Shown: piece after piece, positions 1-5,283 of the stretch | How the letters are laid out: every line of letters starts with the position of its first letter | Position numbering within the stretch: position 1 is the stretch's first letter | DNA from: Oscillatoria sp. Prado101 | GTDB lineage: Bacteria > Cyanobacteriota > Cyanobacteriia > Cyanobacteriales > Oscillatoriaceae | Assembly: GCA_025454445.1 (NCBI GenBank) | Contig: JALOOK010000214.1 | Span: forward strand, 1-7,671 | DNA: 7,671 bases | Direction of reading: 5' to 3' | The notes under the pieces: model-generated | Databases searched by the model: none | The model's input: the letters and a program-made list of their open reading frames with translations, nothing else | Told to the model about the DNA's origin: nothing | Position numbers and translations under genes: made by a program

Positions 1-855
1 CAGGGCAAGTTCTGGGAGATGCACGACGTCATGTTCAACAGCGCTGATTGGCAAACCTGGGCTCAGATGAGCCCGGAGGATTTCGAAACGTGGATCACCA
101 CGAAAGCAGAAGAGATCGGACTGGATGTCGATCAGTTCACCTCAGATCTCAAAAGCGAGGCAGTGCTGAACAAAGTTGCCGAAGCCCGGGCTGCGGCACA
201 AAAAGCCGGTGTGAACGCCACGCCATCCGTGTTCATCGAGATGGACGGCAAACTGATCTTTGCCGTGAATGTGGACCAGGCCGATGCGATCGGGCTCTCC
301 TACGAAAACCTGGATGCGATCCTCAATATGTGGAAGCTGGAACAGCTTCAACTGGAAGAGTGCCCGCCGATGGTGATCGACCCAGCTAAAAGTTACATCG
401 CTACCATCACCACCACCAAGGGCGATATTGAGCTGGAGCTTTTCGCCGAGCAGGCGCCGCTCACCGTCAACAGCTTTGTCTACCTGGCCGGCAAGGGGTG
501 GTTCGATAACGTTCCCTTCCACCGCGTGCTGGATGGATTTGTAGCCCAGACGGGCGATCCCACCGGAACAGGGCTGGGTGGTCCCGGTTACGAATTCGGG
601 AACGAGATCGATCCCGAACTGAAATTCGACGCTGAAGGTATTTTGGGCATGGCCAATTCCGGCGCGGGGACAAACGGCTCCCAGTTCTTCATCACCCTGG
701 CTCCCCAACCGAACCTCGACGGCAGTTATACTGTTTTCGGCAGGGTGCTTGCGGGGATGGAAATAGTCAACGCGCTCCAAAAGCGCGACCCGGCCCAGGG
801 CGGGGAGCTGCCCAACCCCGATTCGATCCTCTCCATCACCATCCGGGAGAATTGA
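1..855 (+). CDS. DsbA-like thioredoxin-fold / cyclophilin peptidyl-prolyl isomerase fusion (5' partial)
   Basis: The frame is open from base 1, so the start lies upstream; the first Met at 19 is internal. The first 100 or so visible residues look like the C-terminal half of a DsbA/Thioredoxin_4 domain: GKFWEMHDVMF opens a helical insert and NATPSVF carries the usual cis-proline. The CxxC would be off the window. From about nt 388 to the TGA at 853-855 is a complete cyclophilin domain. Its FHRV, GFVAQTGDP and NGSQFFIT blocks keep the catalytic Arg, the Phe/Gln pair and the Phe. The human CypA Trp121 and His126 positions (in LDG-x-x-VFG) read Asn and Tyr, a change seen in prokaryotic cyclophilins. 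The likely role is folding of exported proteins: disulfide or thiol chemistry plus cis-trans prolyl isomerisation. An intrinsic terminator follows 35 bases later. The domain sequences resemble Anaerolineae proteins more than cyanobacterial ones (recalled, not searched). Confidence 0.88.
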   Translation, partial: QGKFWEMHDVMFNSADWQTWAQMSPEDFETWITTKAEEIGLDVDQFTSDLKSEAVLNKVAEARAAAQKAGVNATPSVFIEMDGKLIFAVNVDQADAIGLSYENLDAILNMWKLEQLQLEECPPMVIDPAKSYIATITTTKGDIELELFAEQAPLTVNSFVYLAGKGWFDNVPFHRVLDGFVAQTGDPTGTGLGGPGYEFGNEIDPELKFDAEGILGMANSGAGTNGSQFFITLAPQPNLDGSYTVFGRVLAGMEIVNALQKRDPAQGGELPNPDSILSITIREN

Positions 856-889
856 TCCCGGCGGGAGGACCCGCCTGGCAGGAATAGAT

Positions 890-925
890 AAGCGTGCTTG
901 AGGGAAACCCAGGCACGCTTTTTTT
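890..925 (+). terminator. Intrinsic (rho-independent) terminator
   Basis: An 8-bp perfect stem pairs AAGCGTGC (890-897) with GCACGCTT (913-920). It extends inward through two more pairs, a two-base bulge and GGG-AAA-CCC (902-910), and is followed by seven T (919-925). It lies 35 bases after the fusion gene's stop codon and faces the same way, so it should end that transcript and separate it from the acyltransferase gene downstream. Confidence 0.85.
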
Positions 926-949
926 CAAAGCACTACGGTGCAAGTTTGA

Positions 950-984
950 TATACTCAGAGGAGTTCAAAAAATTGGAGGCGAGG
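950..984 (+). promoter_or_regulatory. Candidate -10 box and ribosome binding site of the acyltransferase gene
   Basis: TATACT at 950-955 matches a sigma-70 -10 hexamer and lies between the upstream terminator and the ATG at 990, where a fresh promoter is expected. No good -35 box is visible 16-18 bases upstream. GGAGGCGAGG at 975-984 is a strong Shine-Dalgarno sequence 5 bases before the ATG, and it decides the start at 990 over the in-frame GTG at 894, which lies inside the terminator stem. Confidence 0.4.
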
Positions 985-989
985 AAAAG

Positions 990-1187
990 ATGGGCAAGCG
1001 GCAATTCCTGCTCAGTGTAGTGCATTTTCTACTTAAAAACATCACGCATACCACCTATGAAGGACTGGAGCACATCCCGGCTGCGGGTGGGGTGCTCATC
1101 GCCACCAACCACCTCAGCCGGTTGGATATTCCGGTTCTGTTTGGGCAGGTCTTGACAGCACTTTGCCGCCCCCAAGTAAGCAGGTAA
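990..1187 (+). CDS. 1-acyl-sn-glycerol-3-phosphate acyltransferase (PlsC-like), truncated N-terminal fragment
   Basis: The ATG at 990 follows a strong ribosome binding site, and the frame closes at 1187 after only 65 codons, against roughly 200-250 for the family. The fragment shows the family's opening: a hydrophobic N-terminal helix (about residues 6-16), YEGLEHIP before the strand, GGVLIATNH, and the catalytic NHLSRLD (HX4D) motif. Downstream acyltransferase motifs (the FxxR, EGTR and V-P-I blocks) are absent. An intact enzyme would acylate lysophosphatidate to phosphatidate at the membrane. Family-like sequence ends near residue 53 (nt about 1147). The last dozen residues (VLTALCRPQVSR) do not look like the family, although LTAL may be a trace of it and the bases 1165-1180 in another frame faintly recall the usual V-A-D-K-Y block. 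The break coincides with the A/T tract that follows. It is either a pseudogene or a sequence-error or assembly artefact, and the fragment cannot be functional alone. Confidence 0.75.
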   Translation: MGKRQFLLSVVHFLLKNITHTTYEGLEHIPAAGGVLIATNHLSRLDIPVLFGQVLTALCRPQVSR

Positions 1188-1235
1188 AAATAAAAAAAAA
1201 ATATATAATTTTAAAAGGCAAATTTTTCATGTTTC
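1186..1235. other. A/T-rich tract at a probable sequence junction
   Basis: About 50 bases are almost pure A/T, including a run of ten A (around 1191-1200) and ATATATAA, between GC-rich DNA on both sides. It starts exactly where the acyltransferase frame fails. To the left the genes look chloroflexal and face right; to the right they look cyanobacterial and face left. No gene, promoter pair or terminator hairpin is convincing here. I read it as a junction, either an assembly join through low-complexity or low-quality bases or the scar of a recombination. Confidence 0.45.
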
Positions 1236-1274
1236 AAACCCTTCTTTTCTCCTGATGGTAATGTCCGGTATCGC

Positions 1275-1350
1275 CGCGTCGGAAACGCGATTTCTCGCGC
1301 CCGGATCTCCGACGTAGGACAGGCGGGACGCCTGTCCCCCAGTCCCGCCT
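1275..1350. repeat. Cluster of nested and alternative inverted repeats
   Basis: There are three palindromic units in 76 bases. First, CGTCGGA (1277-1283) pairs with TCCGACG (1308-1314), enclosing CGCGA (1286-1290) with TCGCG (1295-1299). Second, GGACAGGCG (1317-1325) pairs perfectly with CGCCTGTCC (1329-1337) around a 3-base loop. Third, AGGCGGGAC (1321-1329) pairs perfectly with GTCCCGCCT (1342-1350). The second and third share bases, so they exclude each other. The cluster sits 16 bases beyond the stop of the minus-strand CNB gene. No U-run follows on the minus strand, so it is more like a dispersed REP-type palindrome than a simple terminator, though it could protect the 3' end of that mRNA. 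Confidence 0.6.
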
Positions 1351-1365
1351 CTCCCCCTGACCGGC

Positions 1366-2070
1366 TCATGTTTGATTTGATTTGCGCCGCTGTTTGGCGA
1401 GCTGGAGCATTTTATCGAACGCCTCATTGTTCACAATCTCGTCCACCTGTCGCTTCCGCTTCTCTTCGTCAATCTCAATCCGGAGTTGAACGACTTCTTT
1501 GCGCAGAATTTCCTCCCGTTCCTGCACGGCTTTCACCATCTGTCCGATCGAGCAAGCCACAGCAGCCAGCGCCCGATCTCCTTTAGGATCTACTTCCTCG
1601 ATCTCCTTGATGACTTGGTTGTATTGCCCATCGATAATCATCCGCGCCCAGTGTCCCAAGCGCTCGATGTATTCGGTCATGTGGCGAGCCCGTCCGCTCA
1701 GGAGTTGGATAATGCAATTAGTCAAGATGGGGGAGTTGTGTATCCGCTGCAGGAAGTCGTCCCGGTTGAGCCGCAGCAGGCTGCTGGAACCGACAGAACT
1801 GGCGCTAGCAGAACGGGGTTGTGCGTCCACAAGTGCCAGCTCACCTAAAGTTTCACCGGCTGACAGGGTGTTGAGCGTGATTTCCTTTCCCTCCTGATCG
1901 AGGGTGAAAATCCGGATCTGTCCTGTTTGGATAAGGTAAAAAGCGTCGCCTATATCACCCCGATGGAAAAGCACCTGACCGTCTGATAGCTCCACCGTTT
2001 CCATCGCGTTCTCAATTAATTCTTTGTCTGAGAGCAGGAAATTTCGGATTAAGCTGATTGGGTCGTTCAT
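1366..2070 (-). CDS. Soluble cyclic-nucleotide-binding (CNB) protein with HAMP-like helical tail, no HTH
   Basis: The protein has 234 residues. Residues about 5-115 form a Crp/PKA-type cNMP-binding domain: GDAFYLIQTGQIRIF is the beta-roll, and the phosphate-binding cassette GELALVDAQPRSAS keeps Glu77 and Arg86 (CRP Glu72 and Arg82), so nucleotide binding is likely. The Crp helix-turn-helix is missing. Instead residues about 141-195 read like a HAMP unit (IIDGQYN, then DPKGDRALAAVA, then QMVKAVQEREEILRKEV), followed by a charged coiled coil and the tail QVDEIVNNEAFDKMLQLAKQ, a type I recall from cyanobacterial signalling proteins. It has no membrane segment or signal peptide. It is therefore not a transcription factor; it probably relays cNMP occupancy through helix packing to an unknown partner. 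It is the last gene of the minus-strand cluster with the cyclase and the MBL hydrolase. The start at 2070 is an ATG with no clear Shine-Dalgarno, which is common in cyanobacteria. The CNB call is firm and the HAMP-like reading is moderate. Confidence 0.85.
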   Translation of the reverse strand: MNDPISLIRNFLLSDKELIENAMETVELSDGQVLFHRGDIGDAFYLIQTGQIRIFTLDQEGKEITLNTLSAGETLGELALVDAQPRSASASSVGSSSLLRLNRDDFLQRIHNSPILTNCIIQLLSGRARHMTEYIERLGHWARMIIDGQYNQVIKEIEEVDPKGDRALAAVACSIGQMVKAVQEREEILRKEVVQLRIEIDEEKRKRQVDEIVNNEAFDKMLQLAKQRRKSNQT

Positions 2071-2079
2071 TTTTGTTGG

Positions 2080-2119
2080 CGTTTTTTTACGTTTTTTACG
2101 TTCTTGGCAATAACTTGCC
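2080..2119. repeat. T-rich short tandem repeat and small hairpin in the MBL-CNB gap
   Basis: The plus strand shows CG followed by seven T, ACG, six T, then ACG: a 9-10 base unit repeated at 2080-2101. Next to it GGCAA (2106-2110) pairs with TTGCC (2115-2119) around a 4-base loop. On the transcribed (minus) strand the hairpin precedes an A-rich leader just before the CNB start codon. This is the longest gap in the four-gene cluster. It could set differential expression, but there is no U-run, so it is not an intrinsic terminator for this strand. Confidence 0.3.
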
Positions 2120-2161
2120 GCTTACGGATCTAGTTTCGTGACAGCGTTGGGCTTACTCTGT

Positions 2162-2968
2162 CTATGCCTGAACTGCCAGTTGCCGGTCTGAACTTACGAG
2201 AGACTCTGACAGTTCAAAAGTCTGCCCTCGCTTCACAAACCCGCAAAATCCATCTTTCTTGGCATCAGGAAGCGGCCCGGGCTGGTAATGGTACAGCCAC
2301 ATTTTATTTCTGATTCTTTCTGGCAGGGCCAGCAATTTATTGTAGTGGGCGTGAATGCTGCTGGGAAATCGGGAGGTTTCGCAATCTTGGAAAATCATAT
2401 CCGCTCGCTCGTAATATTCACCCAGTTCATCTAAACACAGCTGCGTGTCCGTCGTCAACAGTACTTTCACCCCGCTCACTTCAAAAAATAACCCGTAAGC
2501 AGGCATAAGAAAATATCCATTATTAACATGCACAACCCTCACCAAATTAAACTCTATTCCTTCCCAGCAGAAATGCCCGTGACGGCCTATGGCGTGAACC
2601 TCAAAAAAAGTTTCTAAATCGGCGATATCCCCTTCAATAGACCTCATACCACCCGATAAAGTCCTGTCCCACAGCTCGCTCGCTAAATCTTTGCTCAGAT
2701 AGAGATTGGGGCGGTTGCATCTCGGATCGAATTTCGTACTGAACCCGATGTATTCCAGTCCCCCCGCATGATCCGCATGCAAGTGACTGATATAAATATC
2801 AGTGATGTCAAGGTGGCCAAAGCCCGCCGCATGCAAAGAAAATCGGATATCAGAACCGCAATCAATCAAAAGTTTATGCCCTCGGTCGCTGACAAAGAGC
2901 ATATTCGATTGAAAATTGTCCGCTCCTATCGTGAAAGCTGACCCGGAACCTAAAAAAATTAATTTCAT
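2162..2968 (-). CDS. Metallo-beta-lactamase-fold hydrolase, RNase Z / cyclic-nucleotide phosphodiesterase-like
   Basis: The protein has 268 residues, a full-length single MBL domain with no signal peptide, so cytoplasmic. MKLIFLGSGSAF is the opening strand of the RNase Z/ElaC-like branch. The metal site is complete: SHLHADHAGG gives His62, His64, Asp66 and His67; then His147, Asp174 (LLTTDTQ) and His237 (WLYHYQPG). The C-terminal stretch QDCETSRFPSSIHAHYN with KMWLYHY is a recurring signature of a small-molecule or nucleotide hydrolase group within the fold. It lacks the RNase Z exosite arm. Members of this branch include tRNA 3' processing enzymes and phosphodiesterases acting on 3',5'-cyclic nucleotides, including the Apyc1-type enzymes. 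Lying 45 bases downstream of the cyclase and upstream of a CNB protein, it is a natural candidate for the enzyme that removes the messenger; this is inference. Its base composition looks more A/T-rich than the cyclase gene. The ATG start has no clear Shine-Dalgarno; TATATAA about 15 bases upstream could be an internal -10. Confidence 0.85.
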   Translation of the reverse strand: MKLIFLGSGSAFTIGADNFQSNMLFVSDRGHKLLIDCGSDIRFSLHAAGFGHLDITDIYISHLHADHAGGLEYIGFSTKFDPRCNRPNLYLSKDLASELWDRTLSGGMRSIEGDIADLETFFEVHAIGRHGHFCWEGIEFNLVRVVHVNNGYFLMPAYGLFFEVSGVKVLLTTDTQLCLDELGEYYERADMIFQDCETSRFPSSIHAHYNKLLALPERIRNKMWLYHYQPGPLPDAKKDGFCGFVKRGQTFELSESLVSSDRQLAVQA

Positions 2969-3013
2969 CGTTACTGTCAGTTGGTTTATATAGGTTAGCC
3001 AGCGTGTCCCATC

Positions 3014-5260
3014 CTATACGCCCGCCAGGGATTTGTACACCGCTTTCAGCTGCGCTTCTACATCTGGCGGTTTGGCGGTGAAACGAATGTAAAAACTTCC
3101 ATTCTCCACCGGCTTGTCCAGAACCTTGGCATACACATCTTCGCTAGCTTGTGCTGGCTCTTCTGAGCTTAACAAGTTGAGCTTGATATTGGTCAGGGGT
3201 GCCGGCACCTCCTCCCCACCCTTGTGGGAGAGAACCACAGCTCCCTTGGCCGAAAGCTTAACTATGCTTCCCCCGAACATGGTACTGCCAACGTGTTTCC
3301 CATCCAGTCCCACATATTGTAGCGATATTTTTTCCGAAACGGGAAAAAACACCTCATCTTCTTGAGGCAGGAACAAGTTGTGTTTCCCGCCAATCCCCCC
3401 TACATCATAGATGGTAATAGGCTCTTTCACCCCTTTCGGCTGCACCAGCTTTTGCCCCCTGATTTCCACGATTGGGCCCGCTTCTTTTAAGGTCGGCTCT
3501 GAAATGTAAATTTGGCCACCTGTTGTGTAAGATTCGATGCGGTAAGTCAGGTTCACCTGGCTGCCCACAATGCCGTACTTGGTGCGTTTCTCCGAGCCGA
3601 TATTCCCCACCACGACTTCGCCGGTGTTGATGCCGATGCCCATTTCTAGCGGCGGCAAGCCCCACCGCTTCATTTGTTCGTTAACTGACACCAGCGCCAG
3701 CTGCATGGCCACCCCGCAAGCCACCGCTCTTTCGGCGTCGTCTTCTCTGGCAATCGGGGCACCAAACAGCACCAAAATCCCATCTCCCATGAACTCATCA
3801 ATGGTTCCCCGGTACTGGGTTATTACATCTGCCATGCGCTCCAGATAGAAGTTGAGGATTTTCACCACCTCTTCAGGGGGCAGTCTTTCGGATGTGGCGG
3901 TGAACCCTCGTAAATCCGAGGTGAATATGGTGATTTTCCGCCGCTCGCCGCCCAGTTTCAGCCCTTCCGGGTTTTCCAGCAAAGTGGCGACGATTTCATC
4001 ACTCAGGTAACGCCCAAAGGTTTTGCGAATATCGCCGGCGGTTTCGGCAATGTAGCGCGTGACGAGTGCGACAGACCCGAATAGGGCCACTAACGGCGGC
4101 ACCACAGGTATCCACCAGCCCCACAAGAAAGCCCCAAAGCTTCCAGCCACCAAAGCGCCGCCTGCCAGAAAAGGAGCCGCCGCCCGAAGCAATGACAACT
4201 TTCTGACTCCACCTGTATATCGCAATTTCCAAATCAGGGTGGCTCCCACTGAGCTCCACAACAAAATCCACAGCCACTCCACCGGCTCCGACCAACTTTT
4301 GATAGGGGTGCGACCCTCTATCGCCGCGCTCAGGATCTCGCTGGCGAGATTGGCGTGTACTTCTACCCCAGCCATGCGCTCGGGCAGGCCCACCAGACCG
4401 CTGCTGTAAGGGGTGAAGAACAAATCCTGAAAGCTCTCGCCCACGGCACCTATTAATATGATGCGGTCGCGCCCCCAGTCTGCCGGCACCCGGTCTTTGA
4501 GTATATCTGTCATCAAGACCGTCTCGAAGTGCTGGCTCTGTCCCCGGTAGTTCATTAATATCTGGAATCCATTGGCATCGGCTCGCACATAGCCCCCGTC
4601 ATTGCTTTCAAAGGGGACAAATACTCTCTTGCCCAACTGCCAATTCTGCGTCCCCTCTACTTTTTTTGGGCCAATGCCAAGTTTTTCCAGATACAGCAGC
4701 GCCAGATACAGCCCAAAGCTATAAACCGTCTCCCCGTTGCCATCCTTGACGTAAATCAAGCCGCGCCGCACTTTTTTATCGGCATCAAAGATCAGGTCAT
4801 TGGCACCCACTTGATTTTTGGCCTTTAGCGCCGGCGGCGGGGCAATTGTCTCGCGTTCGCTATCCCCAACCACTTTCTTGATGCCAACCAGATTGGGCGT
4901 GGATTCAAATACTTTGACTAATTCCTTATGGCCTGGTTCTACCGGCTGGTCGCGATAAATGTCCAGACCAATGGCTAAGGGCTGCCGAGCTTTCAGCTTC
5001 TCGATCAGCTGGGCGTACACACCATCTGGGATAATCGCCTGTCCGAGCTCGCGCACGGAAGCTTCATCAATCCCGACGATCGCGATCCGGTCGTCGGCAG
5101 GCTCTAGGGGTCGCAGGCGCATATACTGATCGTAAACCGCCCACTCCCAAGACTGCAATAAACCGGCAAAGCGCAGCAGGATTACCACTCCCGCCACCGC
5201 CGGTGCTGCGATCCAAACGCCGCGCCGCTGCCAAAGAGACTGCTTTAAATTTGCCCACAT
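3014..5260 (-). CDS. CHASE2-domain class III nucleotide cyclase (adenylate/guanylate cyclase) with C-terminal beta-rich domain
   Basis: The protein has 748 residues from the ATG at 5260; the TTG at 5263 directly before it is less likely, and AGGGG lies about 9 bases upstream. Order: membrane segment about 14-32; extracytoplasmic CHASE2 sensor about 36-325 (VYDQYMRLRP, IAIVGIDEASV, GLDIYRD, ILIGAVGESFQDLF, GVEVHANLASEIL); three membrane segments in 328-402; linker (FGRYLSDEIVATLL); class III cyclase about 435-620; then about 640-748. Metal ligands Asp449 (FTSDLRGFT) and Asp493 (FMGDG) and the transition-state pair Asn570/Arg574 (VNLTYR) are present, so it should be active. The purine-selecting positions are Glu489, where adenylate cyclases have Lys, and Gly563, where they have Asp or Thr. 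Glu there is the guanylate-cyclase choice, as in the cyanobacterial enzyme Cya2. The tail (IVKLSAKGAVV then FYIRFTAKPPDVEAQLKAVY) resembles a degenerate PilZ fold. Likely role: an inner-membrane receptor turning an envelope signal into cGMP or cAMP. It starts 23 bases after the DUF928 gene. Confidence 0.93.
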   Translation of the reverse strand: MWANLKQSLWQRRGVWIAAPAVAGVVILLRFAGLLQSWEWAVYDQYMRLRPLEPADDRIAIVGIDEASVRELGQAIIPDGVYAQLIEKLKARQPLAIGLDIYRDQPVEPGHKELVKVFESTPNLVGIKKVVGDSERETIAPPPALKAKNQVGANDLIFDADKKVRRGLIYVKDGNGETVYSFGLYLALLYLEKLGIGPKKVEGTQNWQLGKRVFVPFESNDGGYVRADANGFQILMNYRGQSQHFETVLMTDILKDRVPADWGRDRIILIGAVGESFQDLFFTPYSSGLVGLPERMAGVEVHANLASEILSAAIEGRTPIKSWSEPVEWLWILLWSSVGATLIWKLRYTGGVRKLSLLRAAAPFLAGGALVAGSFGAFLWGWWIPVVPPLVALFGSVALVTRYIAETAGDIRKTFGRYLSDEIVATLLENPEGLKLGGERRKITIFTSDLRGFTATSERLPPEEVVKILNFYLERMADVITQYRGTIDEFMGDGILVLFGAPIAREDDAERAVACGVAMQLALVSVNEQMKRWGLPPLEMGIGINTGEVVVGNIGSEKRTKYGIVGSQVNLTYRIESYTTGGQIYISEPTLKEAGPIVEIRGQKLVQPKGVKEPITIYDVGGIGGKHNLFLPQEDEVFFPVSEKISLQYVGLDGKHVGSTMFGGSIVKLSAKGAVVLSHKGGEEVPAPLTNIKLNLLSSEEPAQASEDVYAKVLDKPVENGSFYIRFTAKPPDVEAQLKAVYKSLAGV

Positions 5261-5283
5261 CAAATGACCCCTAGGTGAATTTT

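Noticed and set aside
142..780. Long minus-strand open frame (212 codons)
   Set aside because: It lies opposite a clear cyclophilin gene and its translation has no recognisable domain; a shadow frame in GC-rich DNA.
894..989. N-terminal extension of the acyltransferase from the GTG at 894
   Set aside because: The GTG is inside the terminator stem, and a strong ribosome binding site precedes the ATG at 990.
1317..1337. Intrinsic terminator of the minus-strand cluster
   Set aside because: The hairpin is strong but no U-run follows it on the minus strand.
1366..2070. Crp/Fnr transcription factor
   Set aside because: The CNB domain is present but the C-terminal helix-turn-helix is replaced by HAMP-like and coiled-coil sequence.
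1366..5260. A Pycsar-type antiphage system (cyclase plus cNMP-binding effector)
   Set aside because: The cyclase has a CHASE2 sensor and membrane region, the CNB protein has no TIR, TM or other toxic effector domain, and a hydrolase sits between them. This fits signalling better than abortive infection.
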